A DNA stretch of 64,000 bases. It comes from Bacteriovorax stolpii (GTDB taxonomy: Bacteria > Bdellovibrionota > UBA2428). A program made the translations under genes and the position numbers. Numbering within the stretch: the first letter of the stretch is position 1; the number at the start of each line of letters is the position of its first letter. Positions 55,201 to 64,000 of this stretch are shown piece after piece. The stretch covers positions 127,836 through 191,835 of the forward strand of contig CAMCVE010000001.1 in the NCBI GenBank assembly GCA_945881775.1, given 5' to 3'. The notes under the pieces were generated by a model, which saw nothing but the letters and a program-made list of their open reading frames with translations, searched no databases and had not been told where the DNA came from.

Positions 55201-57861
55201 CTATTGAAGATTCGAGTGGATGTCGCTTTCCTTTTTCCACCAGAGTTGCAGGGAGCGGTTTCCGGCGGTGATGGACTCGTCGATCTTGTCCATGCTCTCG
55301 ATTTTCAATGCTTCCTTCATCAAGTTTTCATAAGAGTTCTTCGTCGATTCGCGCGATGACTTGGACCATCCGTTCAAATTCAGCAGAGAAGAGCCAAGCA
55401 GAGCAGAGGCTTCTTTGCGCACATCAAGAGCGAAGGCGAACTGTTGGAAGAGGACCTTGTTGTCGGGAGCGATTGGAATCACAATCTGAGCTTCTCCGCG
55501 ACGGAGCACGATCTGGGGCATCGTTTCAGCCAATCCGTTCTCGAGAGCAATTGTGAGTCCTTCGTCTTCGAGATCACCAAGCGCCTCGAGCTCCAAGTTC
55601 CAAGTGGTCTCGCCGTAGATAACCAATATTTTCTTGATAAGAGCTTGCTGAAGTTTCGCAAAGTAGGGCTTTGCCTTTGAGAGAATCTCAGATTTTTGCT
55701 CGTCGGAGAGATGCCCTTGTTGACCTTCGTAACCGATGAAATTGGTCACCTTGGATTTGCTGAGATACTTGTGCACGGCTTCGACCTGGATCGCAGCCCA
55801 GTCGGCACGTAGCAGTCCCGAGTCGGACGACGTCAGCACATCAAAGATCATCTTCTTGAATCCGCCTTGACGAGCGGCTTCGTCTTTGACGAGATCATAA
55901 CGATCGCGCACGAGATCGGCTTTGTTGAGACTATTGAGATAGAGATACTTGCGCATCAAGAGAATTGAAGAAGCTTCTTTATCGAGGAAACCTAGGGCTA
56001 CCGTGAGTTGCGCAGCCGCTTCGGTGGCTTTCTTGTCGGGATCGACGCTCACTCCAGAAATTTCTTTTGCGACGGCTCCTGCTTGAGGGGCCAGTGCCGC
56101 GAGATGCGCCTCGACGAAAGCCATTGGGAATTCAGATACAATGCGGCCCACTTCGTAGAGACCGCCCTCGATGGGGTTGCGGCCTCGATCAAAGCGCACG
56201 CAATCGGCGACTCCCTCGGCATGACTGTCTGTGCAGAACAAGGGAGCCTTGAGGGGATCGATCGTCTCATCAAGGTAGGCGTGACGAATCGCGCTGACGT
56301 CGTAGCTCAGGGGATCTGATCCACGAGCGATGCGTTGTCCAGTGATCACGGATTCAGGGAAGCCCTGATACTCCATCACGGAGTTCGAAGTGATAAGGTC
56401 GTCGACAGGAGTCGAGGCGTCTTTCACCAGAGACTTAAGGCGATCGTCGATGATAGCGGGTGAAGCATTGGATCCAAAGTTGCCCGCAAAATTGTGACGA
56501 AGTCCCAGGGTGTGTCCAATTTCGTGTGAAACGACTTCGCGAATGTAGTCTTGTGCGAGGCGGAGCAGAGTTGCGTCGGAAGCATCGGCACGCAAGGCAA
56601 CTTTTGCGACTTGAGCGATGCGCCCGGTGGCATCATTCAAACAGAGCTTCGAGCTCGGGATGTCTTTCAGACCAATTTGCTTAGCAAAAGCCACACTCGA
56701 TGACTCACCAGCTTCGGAACTCTCTTCGGTTTGGCGCAGAAGGCGGTTCGCACGCAGCTTCGATCCCCAAGCAAAAGCACTCGTGAGATAGACTTGTGCG
56801 TGTTTGATTTCACCCGAACGGGGATCCATCAAGGCATCCGCGTAAGCGAAACCTGCCTGATCCCATTCAACCCACTGAACGATGTTAAAACGAGGATCGG
56901 GAGCCGTGACGTTCTCGGGAGAGACTTCAACTTGGATGACTTCTTTTCCGAAGACTTGGTTCCAGTAAAGAATTCCTTCCATGACGGCTTGTTGGTATTC
57001 CTTAGGAGTGTTCGACGAAACGTAGAATTTTACGGGCTTCGAGATGTCGAAGTGGGTGGTACGAATCACCGTGCGTCCACTCCCTTTTTCGAGGACAGGA
57101 GGTGTTTCAAAGAATCCCACGCGATCGAAACTTCCAGTTTCGCGGGGTTTGTAGGAGTCGTTCTTTGAATAGGGGCTTAGGAAGTAGCGCACTTCAACGT
57201 TCGGGCTGGACTCAGCGCCATCAACCTGAAGAACCTGACGAATCTCGAGATTTTCGCTATCCACCACCTCGATCTGTTCGAGATAGCTCGAGCGGATCTT
57301 AGCGGTTGCGACAGCTTCTTTGTCCGAGTAGTCGGTACCTTGAAAATCACTGCCGTACCAGTTGCCCGATGTGAAAATCTGTTTCATGCCGGCGTTGAAA
57401 TCCAGAATGTATGAAGACTCCGTTTCAAGAATGATCGGGATCTCGGCCAGAATCAGGTTCGAAGACAAAGCGTCGGTGACAACGTGCCCATCGGTCGCTT
57501 CCATCATGAAAATTGTTTTGCCCTTCTTTGAAAAGGCCACGACGCGACCTTGAAGTCCGTTGCTGGTGGGAGCTCCGCGTTGAGGAATGATCGAACCAGA
57601 TAAAAGGAATTCTTTATCGAGAGCATCTTTCTTGATCTCGAGATAAGCAAGGTCACCGAGGCGGGAAACTCCAACACCGGCGCTCAAGCGCTCTCCGAGC
57701 TGGGCTTTACTCATGGCTGTGAAGGACTGGGCCACGTCCAAATCGGCCTGAACCGAGGGTGGCGGAGCTTCGGAACAAGCAGAGGCCAAAAGACCTACGG
57801 CAACCGCGAGTAGCGTCGTGCGACGTAGATCAGGACGAACACATTTATGGATATAGGACAT
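55201..57861 (-). CDS. metzincin-type zinc metalloprotease, predicted lipoprotein
   Basis: Zinc motif VSHEIGHTLGLRHNFAGN (HExxHxxGxxH); lipobox GLLASAC; SD GGGAGGT before ATG at 57861. Confidence 0.88.
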   Translation of the reverse strand: MSYIHKCVRPDLRRTTLLAVAVGLLASACSEAPPPSVQADLDVAQSFTAMSKAQLGERLSAGVGVSRLGDLAYLEIKKDALDKEFLLSGSIIPQRGAPTSNGLQGRVVAFSKKGKTIFMMEATDGHVVTDALSSNLILAEIPIILETESSYILDFNAGMKQIFTSGNWYGSDFQGTDYSDKEAVATAKIRSSYLEQIEVVDSENLEIRQVLQVDGAESSPNVEVRYFLSPYSKNDSYKPRETGSFDRVGFFETPPVLEKGSGRTVIRTTHFDISKPVKFYVSSNTPKEYQQAVMEGILYWNQVFGKEVIQVEVSPENVTAPDPRFNIVQWVEWDQAGFAYADALMDPRSGEIKHAQVYLTSAFAWGSKLRANRLLRQTEESSEAGESSSVAFAKQIGLKDIPSSKLCLNDATGRIAQVAKVALRADASDATLLRLAQDYIREVVSHEIGHTLGLRHNFAGNFGSNASPAIIDDRLKSLVKDASTPVDDLITSNSVMEYQGFPESVITGQRIARGSDPLSYDVSAIRHAYLDETIDPLKAPLFCTDSHAEGVADCVRFDRGRNPIEGGLYEVGRIVSEFPMAFVEAHLAALAPQAGAVAKEISGVSVDPDKKATEAAAQLTVALGFLDKEASSILLMRKYLYLNSLNKADLVRDRYDLVKDEAARQGGFKKMIFDVLTSSDSGLLRADWAAIQVEAVHKYLSKSKVTNFIGYEGQQGHLSDEQKSEILSKAKPYFAKLQQALIKKILVIYGETTWNLELEALGDLEDEGLTIALENGLAETMPQIVLRRGEAQIVIPIAPDNKVLFQQFAFALDVRKEASALLGSSLLNLNGWSKSSRESTKNSYENLMKEALKIESMDKIDESITAGNRSLQLWWKKESDIHSNLQ

Positions 57862-58011
57862 GGCACCTCCCAAAGAACTCATAGAAGACTAAGAGCAAGG
57901 AGGGGGCCAGAATAAGTCTATTTAATTTCAAGCACCTAGGGCAAAACCTAAAGCAGTCGCCGCGCCCGAGCCGCTGAGGGCCCGCGGGTGTCTAAATCTT
58001 CGACAGAGCGG

Positions 58012-60900
58012 TCAGGCGCCTGCGGTGACCGAGGACTTGAGCACGGGTTCTAGATAGCGCGCGGTGAAGCCATCGGACTTCTTCACGAGGTCTTCTGGAG
58101 TTCCCTCAAAGACGATCTCGCCCCCTCGGTCTCCACCATCGGGACCAAAGTCAATGAGCCAGTCCGAGCATTTCATCACGTCGAGATTGTGTTCAATCAC
58201 GATGACCGTATTGCCGCGTTCAACCAATTCATCGAGCGTTTTTAGAAGCACGGCGATGTCGCGAAAGTGCAGTCCAGTCGTGGGTTCGTCGAGAATGTAA
58301 ACTCCGTGAGCAGCGTCACTGCGCATCAGCTCGCGCGCAATCTTGAGACGTTGGCTCTCACCACCTGAAAGAGTGTTTGAAGCCTGCCCTAAGCGCAGAT
58401 ACCCGAGCCCCACCTTATCGAGAGTGTTGAGAATGTTGTAGAGACGCCGTTCGCTTCCAAAAAATTTTCGAGCTTGGGTAACGGTCAAATTCAGAACGTC
58501 GTTAATGTTCTTGCCATTGTACTGAACCATTAAAACTTCTTTGCGGTAGCGCTTTCCGTCGCAGACATCGCACTTGAGGAACATGTCTTCCATGAAGAGC
58601 ATCTCCACGCGGATGTAACCTTCACCTTCGCAGGTTTCGCAGCGACCGCCTGGGACGTTAAACGAGAAGTGTCCGGCATGGAAGCTCGCTCGGCGCGCCT
58701 CAATCGTCGACGCGAAAAGCTCGCGGACCGAATCAAATCCTTTCATGAAAGTGATGGGGTTGGAGCGTGGGCTACGACCGATGGGGTCTTGGTCGATCAT
58801 GAGCACCGACTCAAGTCCTTCAAAGCCCGTGATCTTGTCGAAACGACCAACTTCCTCGACTTGGGCCATGATGATGCGCGCGAGCGCGGGATATAGAGTC
58901 TTTCGAACGGCGGTGGACTTGCCGCTTCCCGAGACACCCGTCACGCATGTGAACATTCCTCGGGGAATCTTGAGATCCACCTTTTGAAGGTTGTGTGCCT
59001 GACATCCCGTGACCTCAATCCACTGAACGCGTTTCTTGCGGTCTTCGAAACGGTCCATGCGCCTGCGACGTGGGAGAGGAATGCTCTCAGTACCCGTCAT
59101 GAAAGCTTGTGTGGCAGACCCAGAATCGTGGCCTAGTTTAGTCAGAAAATTGGAGTATTCGCCTTGATAAATCAACTCACCGCCGGCCTCGCCGGCATAG
59201 GGTCCAAGATCGACCAGATAGTCACTGCTACGAATGATGTCTGGGTCGTGCTCGACCACCACCACTGTGTTCTTCAGGGCCGCGAGATCTTTTAAAATAC
59301 TAATGAGTCGATCGGTGTCGCGCGGATGCAAACCAATGCTGGGCTCATCGAGCACGTAACAGGTCTGAGTGAGACGCGTGCCGAGTTGATTGGCGAGTGC
59401 GATGCGCTGGGCTTCGCCGCCGGACAGCGTCTTAGCAAGACGATCGAGGCTCAAATAATCGAGCCCCACACGCATCAGAAAATCAATACGGTTCTTAATC
59501 TGGACGATGATCTCTTGAGCGGTCTTGGCTTCGGTCTTGTTCCACTTCTGAGTGTCCAACCAAACACCGAAGTCTCGAATCGTCAGCTTGGAGAGCTCAC
59601 CAATATTTTTCTTGTGAATCAGAACAGCGCGCGCTTCAGCCCGCAAACGCGCACCTCCGCAGGAAAGACAGGTTTGACCACTGCGATAGCGAGACAGAAA
59701 TATTCGGATGGTTTTTTTGTAGCGCTCACTCTCGAGATCTTCGAAAACACCTAAAATCCCCGTATAGGTTTTGCCGTCTCCGTTCCAGAGCATTTCTTTT
59801 TGTGTTGCACTCAGGATACCCCACGGCACGTTGAGGGGAATCTTCTTAGCCTTGCAAAACATCACGAGGTCTTTGAGCCATTCGCGACCCGAAGGTTTTG
59901 AGAAAGGTTCGACTGCGCCCTGAGCAATGGAGATGTTGTCCATGGGAACAACCAGTTTAGGATCCACGCGCAAAACATTTCCGAAACCTTTGCAGGTCTC
60001 GCAAGCTCCCATGGGAGAATTGAAAGAGAATAGAAGCGGTGCAAGCTCTGGGAAGCGACGATCTCCAGCGCCGGTCGAGGGGTAATCAGTGTATTTTCCT
60101 TCTTCGAGCAACTCACCCTCATCGCCAACAACGAGCACGCGCGCACGGCCGAATCCGTCGGCATAGGCCGTCACAAGAGATTCCTCAAAACGTCCACGGA
60201 AATCCTCGGTCAGTGAAAAGCGATCTGTCATCACGAGGAGCTTCTGCGCCGAACCCGAACGACCCAAGAGAATTTGCCCTTTGGTTGCGAGGTTTTCTTG
60301 AATATCGAGAGCTTCGACAACTTCTTTGCTCTTGTGGTTTTTATCGATGAAGGCCCGAGTGAAACCGCGCTCCAAAAGACTCGCGATGCTCAACTTGCGG
60401 TCGGCAATCTTGGATTTTGCCTGAAACTCAAAAGGGAACACAACGTAAGCTCGCTTGCCCGGGTAGCGATCAAGGAGATCGCTCACCACATCTCGCACCA
60501 AATTCTTGCGAACTTCTTCTCCGGTTTCAGGATCGTACATGCGTCCGATCTTGGCGTAGAGAAGACGCAAATAGTCGTAGATCTCGGTTGCAGTTCCGAC
60601 CGTTGAACGAGAATTTTTCGTGTGGTTTTTTTGTTCGATGGCGATTGTGGGGGCGAGTCCCTTGATCGAATCGACATCAGGCTTTTCTTGCTTGTCGAGA
60701 AACTGCCTCGCGTAAGTTGAGAGCGACTCCATGAAGCGACGCTGCCCTTCGGCAAAGAGCGTGCTAAACGCGAGTGACGACTTGCCGCTGCCCGAAGGAC
60801 CGGTGACGACCGTGAGCTGTTCCTTGGGAATGCGCACGCTGATGTTTTTGAGGTTGTGCTGGCGGGCCCCCGTGATCTCGATCCATTTCTGTGGTTTCAT
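58012..60900 (-). CDS. uvrA: excinuclease ABC subunit A (UvrA)
   Basis: [106 protein letters not shown]. Confidence 0.97.
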   Translation of the reverse strand: MKPQKWIEITGARQHNLKNISVRIPKEQLTVVTGPSGSGKSSLAFSTLFAEGQRRFMESLSTYARQFLDKQEKPDVDSIKGLAPTIAIEQKNHTKNSRSTVGTATEIYDYLRLLYAKIGRMYDPETGEEVRKNLVRDVVSDLLDRYPGKRAYVVFPFEFQAKSKIADRKLSIASLLERGFTRAFIDKNHKSKEVVEALDIQENLATKGQILLGRSGSAQKLLVMTDRFSLTEDFRGRFEESLVTAYADGFGRARVLVVGDEGELLEEGKYTDYPSTGAGDRRFPELAPLLFSFNSPMGACETCKGFGNVLRVDPKLVVPMDNISIAQGAVEPFSKPSGREWLKDLVMFCKAKKIPLNVPWGILSATQKEMLWNGDGKTYTGILGVFEDLESERYKKTIRIFLSRYRSGQTCLSCGGARLRAEARAVLIHKKNIGELSKLTIRDFGVWLDTQKWNKTEAKTAQEIIVQIKNRIDFLMRVGLDYLSLDRLAKTLSGGEAQRIALANQLGTRLTQTCYVLDEPSIGLHPRDTDRLISILKDLAALKNTVVVVEHDPDIIRSSDYLVDLGPYAGEAGGELIYQGEYSNFLTKLGHDSGSATQAFMTGTESIPLPRRRRMDRFEDRKKRVQWIEVTGCQAHNLQKVDLKIPRGMFTCVTGVSGSGKSTAVRKTLYPALARIIMAQVEEVGRFDKITGFEGLESVLMIDQDPIGRSPRSNPITFMKGFDSVRELFASTIEARRASFHAGHFSFNVPGGRCETCEGEGYIRVEMLFMEDMFLKCDVCDGKRYRKEVLMVQYNGKNINDVLNLTVTQARKFFGSERRLYNILNTLDKVGLGYLRLGQASNTLSGGESQRLKIARELMRSDAAHGVYILDEPTTGLHFRDIAVLLKTLDELVERGNTVIVIEHNLDVMKCSDWLIDFGPDGGDRGGEIVFEGTPEDLVKKSDGFTARYLEPVLKSSVTAGA

Positions 60901-60939
60901 GGAGTTTGCATTCTACCGTATGATTGGGAGCAAAGAAAA

Positions 60940-61932
60940 ATGAACTCACTCTTCACGCCAACATCCAAAGAGCTCTCTGAACTCTTCCACCGGGAAGAGG
61001 ACACCCAGGACCTGCGTCTCGCGCACAGCATCACTCGCGTGGAAGCTCCTTTCGGGGTGTTTTTGGAGCAACTCAAGAAGGGTGACGTGGTTCTGCTCGG
61101 TTATCCCGACGATCGCGGTGTTGAGCGCAACGGAGGACGCACCGGAGCCTTCGCCGGTCCCGATCTCATCCGTAAGTTTCTTTTTCGACTCACCCCGTCT
61201 TATTCGAACAAAGCGCTGCCCAAAATCTACGACTTGGGCAATCTTAAGACCTGGAGCCAGGACTTGCTTGTGGCTCATGAAGAAGCACGGGGCTGCATCA
61301 AAAGCCTTCGCGAAAAAGGCGTGCGGCTCGTCACACTCGGCGGGGGCCACGACTGGGCCTATCCCGACTATGTCGACTTCGCTTTGACCCATCCGACTCG
61401 GAAGGCACGTGTCATCAATGTCGACGCTCATCTCGATGTACGACCCGAACCCACCGTTGAGGCCCGGCAGGGAAACTCGGGCACACCTTTCCGTCGTATC
61501 CTGAGCCTCCAGACCCAGAAAGTTCCTGAAATCATGGCCCTAGGACTTCAGGAAACTTGCAACTCCAAAGCCCATGTCGATTGGGCGCAAAGCCGTCACG
61601 TTACGATGCTCTTTCTCGAAGAAATGCCTGAAAACCTGGAGCGTCGCTGGCCGTTTGTGATTGATCGCCTTCAACTCGCAGACACAAATGCGACCTATGC
61701 ACTGAGCGTCGACTTGGACGCCTTCCCTCAGTATGTCTCTCCGGGTGTTTCGGCTCCGCAGGTTTTCGGAGTCGATCCGAGCCTGGTCTCAAAGATGATA
61801 CAAACGCTGGGTGAATCGGTCGAACATCTTGGCATCTACGAGTACAATCCTAGCTTCGACGTCGATTCACGGAGTGCACGACTGGCTGCGCATTTGATTC
61901 ATACTTATCTGACGACTCTTTCACCGAAGTGA
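60940..61932 (+). CDS. arginase/agmatinase/formiminoglutamase family protein
   Basis: [53 protein letters not shown]. Confidence 0.88.
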   Translation: MNSLFTPTSKELSELFHREEDTQDLRLAHSITRVEAPFGVFLEQLKKGDVVLLGYPDDRGVERNGGRTGAFAGPDLIRKFLFRLTPSYSNKALPKIYDLGNLKTWSQDLLVAHEEARGCIKSLREKGVRLVTLGGGHDWAYPDYVDFALTHPTRKARVINVDAHLDVRPEPTVEARQGNSGTPFRRILSLQTQKVPEIMALGLQETCNSKAHVDWAQSRHVTMLFLEEMPENLERRWPFVIDRLQLADTNATYALSVDLDAFPQYVSPGVSAPQVFGVDPSLVSKMIQTLGESVEHLGIYEYNPSFDVDSRSARLAAHLIHTYLTTLSPK

Positions 61933-61942
61933 GACCCCACGC

Positions 61943-62950
61943 TCAGTGATCGTGGTTGTGCCCGTCGCCCGAGGAGTGCGGCTTGTCGACTTCTTTGATG
62001 TAAGAAGGGTCGTTTTTGGGGAAATCTCCAAACAGTGATTCTTCTCCCGTGTCTCCAGTAAGAAATTTGCCTTTGGCTTTAAGAAGATCCACCTGCTCGT
62101 CGCGGCCCTTGGGGTCCATGAACTCACCGCCGACTCGTGTGCGAATAAAGCGAGTCCCCGAAGTGTCCTTGAATACTGACAGTTTACCCAGCTCGTTGTT
62201 GACCTTCACGTAAAGTTCATCACGACCGTAGTCGTACGACCAAAACTGCGCTCGACCCCCGAGGTCTTTTTCGAGCTTCGCTCCTAGCTGGGTCCCGTAA
62301 AACTCAGGATCGACGGGAGTGAGGTTGAGCTTGTCGATTTCTTTGGCTTTGCTGCGTTCGAAACTCGAACCACCGAAAACACCCGGAAGCTTGGGACGAT
62401 CGACTTGTTGATCGTCCTTAACAATACGTTGCTCAGGCGCGAGAGTCTCAAGGCTTTTGAGAACGCTTTCGTTGGCCTGAATCGAGAGGATCACAAGAAT
62501 CTTACGGTTCTGCTGCTGTTTTCCCTTTAGTGACTCAACTTTGAGCTCTTGGAGGGACCTGTTCTGCGTGTCAGATAGAGCCGTCTTATCCATGTCCGAC
62601 TCGATTTTTTTGATCTGTTCGGCAAGTACGGATTCTTGCTGGCTAAAGTCTCGGTAATCCTGATTGAACTTGCGAAAACGCGCCTGAAGCACTTCCACCG
62701 ACAAGCGCCTCAGGAGCTTAGGGTCGATCGGCGGAAACTTGTAAGTACCCCCACCCGCTTCCGACTGATACTGGGGATATTTCTTGTAATACTCGAGCAA
62801 AGATTCGAAGGACTTGAAATCTGCCTCAGTGAGCGCCCTTGGTGATTGTGCGTAGACTGTGGGCACGGGGCCAAGCCCCACTTGCGTGAGGCCAAGGGCC
62901 AAAGTCGCCAGAACCCTACGCATAATCGCTGAGTAAGACACCTCACTCAT
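61943..62950 (-). CDS. secreted hypothetical protein with His-rich C-terminus
   Basis: Signal-peptide-like MRRVLATLALGLTQVGLGPVPTVYA; C-terminus DKPHSSGDGHNHDH; no recognised family. Confidence 0.6.
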   Translation of the reverse strand: MSEVSYSAIMRRVLATLALGLTQVGLGPVPTVYAQSPRALTEADFKSFESLLEYYKKYPQYQSEAGGGTYKFPPIDPKLLRRLSVEVLQARFRKFNQDYRDFSQQESVLAEQIKKIESDMDKTALSDTQNRSLQELKVESLKGKQQQNRKILVILSIQANESVLKSLETLAPEQRIVKDDQQVDRPKLPGVFGGSSFERSKAKEIDKLNLTPVDPEFYGTQLGAKLEKDLGGRAQFWSYDYGRDELYVKVNNELGKLSVFKDTSGTRFIRTRVGGEFMDPKGRDEQVDLLKAKGKFLTGDTGEESLFGDFPKNDPSYIKEVDKPHSSGDGHNHDH

Positions 62951-62995
62951 TGTACGGGGGCCCGACCCCGAAAGAAAGTGCCGAAGCGACGACTT

Positions 62996-63999
62996 TCAAT
63001 GAGATCGGGGCGTCAAAGAACGGCTTTCAAAACGCTCGAGTTCACGCAGAAAGCGAATATATTCTCCGTGAGCCCAACCCAGCGGGGTTGCGGCCCCAGT
63101 GGGACGACCCTGACGCGGCCCAGAATCCCAAACCTGTTCAGGGAACATCCCCGATGGTGTTGCAAAACCCTCGTAGGCCCTAAGATGTGACAGCACTTGC
63201 GAGTCGTAAACTGAAGCGATCCCAGCTGGCGAAAGACGCCCGGCGCGTTCGCGGAGAGAGGACAGTTCATATTGACCCCTCTCTCCCGACAAAAGAGGCC
63301 AAATCATGCCACCGGTCTGCTGCCCCGAGGCCTCGTCCCAGTTGTATCGGTCTTCCGAATACCGTTTAAAGCCCACTCCAGCGGATGTTGAGGAGCGAAG
63401 CTCCGTATCGTAGACATCGACGGTGTTACGAACAAAAGAGCTCCAGGCACTGCGCACACCATGACGAACGAGTTCCAAAAAACCTCCGTCCAAAACCGAT
63501 TTTTCTAGAATATTCGGGCCTCCATTGGTGATCCATATTTTCGCGAAAGAGTTGGGATTCCAAGCGGCTCCTGGAGACTCAGTTCCGACAATGCGCAGAT
63601 AGTAGTTGCCGTGCCCACGCGTGCCGCTCGTGGTGAAGGTCCAGGCCTCAATTTGAGACTCCCATTCGGCTGCCCTGCGGGCAAAACGTTCTGCTCGCAA
63701 GGGGTCTTTGTTCTGAGCAAAGGCATCGGACGCCTCGCGAAGTGCACGAATCTGAACAGCGAGAGTCGACGGGGCCACGCCCATGTTTTCTTCCCAGCGC
63801 TCCTGGAAAGTCCACGGCCCATTGGCCTCCACAAAGTCAGCCGCCGTTGTCACCAAAGTGCGAATGTCTTCGAAAGAAACGGCTCCCTGGCGCCACAACT
63901 GCAGCGCTAGGATGATCGGGAAAGAGGTTTGATCGATCTGCAACATTTCCCAATAGGACTCTCCATGCAACCACGCATTCTGCATGAAAGAACCCGTCT
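62996..63999 (-). CDS. glycoside hydrolase family 15 (glucoamylase-like), N-terminus outside window
   Basis: ESYWEMLQIDQTSFPIILALQLWR; GPWTFQERWEENMGVAPSTLAVQIRAL; C-terminal PTGAATPLGWAHGEYIRFLREL. Frame remains open through the window edge (KTGSFMQNAWLHG). Confidence 0.87.
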   Translation of the reverse strand, partial: TGSFMQNAWLHGESYWEMLQIDQTSFPIILALQLWRQGAVSFEDIRTLVTTAADFVEANGPWTFQERWEENMGVAPSTLAVQIRALREASDAFAQNKDPLRAERFARRAAEWESQIEAWTFTTSGTRGHGNYYLRIVGTESPGAAWNPNSFAKIWITNGGPNILEKSVLDGGFLELVRHGVRSAWSSFVRNTVDVYDTELRSSTSAGVGFKRYSEDRYNWDEASGQQTGGMIWPLLSGERGQYELSSLRERAGRLSPAGIASVYDSQVLSHLRAYEGFATPSGMFPEQVWDSGPRQGRPTGAATPLGWAHGEYIRFLRELERFESRSLTPRSH

Positions 64000-64000
64000 T

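Noticed and set aside
1-64000. CRISPR arrays, rRNA, tRNA, prophage or toxin-antitoxin/defence islands
   Set aside because: No regular direct-repeat/spacer array, tRNA cloverleaf, rRNA segment or recognisable phage or defence protein was seen by eye; a tRNAscan/Infernal/DefenseFinder run would be decisive.

Overview
The window is a compact bacterial chromosomal segment of about 64 kb with mostly housekeeping genes. It has many overlapping genes on both strands. Gene content is reminiscent of Bdellovibrionota/Oligoflexia-type bacteria, but that is inference only. From left to right: a partial FAD oxidoreductase; a complete queE-queD-queC-queF 7-deazaguanine block; an adjacent pair encoding an archaeal/eukaryotic-type DNA topoisomerase VI (Top6B then Top6A/Spo11-like); a degenerate HD-GYP protein; EttA; a RAYT/Y1 transposase-like ORF with a damaged 5' end; RodA; UbiB-like kinase; Tex with an R/G-rich tail; DapD; an M14 MpaA-like amidase; a YyaL-like protein; a Tyr-rich secreted protein; a subtilase; an Mrp-DUF971 fusion; an isocitrate dehydrogenase whose C-terminal domain appears to sit on a separate downstream ORF; GppA; RNA methyltransferases; MetG; a Lys/Ala-repeat SWIB protein; a ~222-bp intergenic element with near-perfect terminal inverted repeats and two internal hairpins that covary; TrmJ-like; oligopeptidase B (lipoprotein form); HtrA; a complete MoxR-DUF58-Bat operon; three tandem secreted SH3-like proteins; ComM and ComF-like; PA14 and metzincin lipoproteins; UvrA; an arginase-family protein; and a partial GH15 glucoamylase. 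The most unusual observations are the Topo VI pair, the 33.8-34.03 kb covarying inverted-repeat element, the split isocitrate dehydrogenase and the SWIB/H1-like protein. All calls come from reading motifs by eye; no database search was run.
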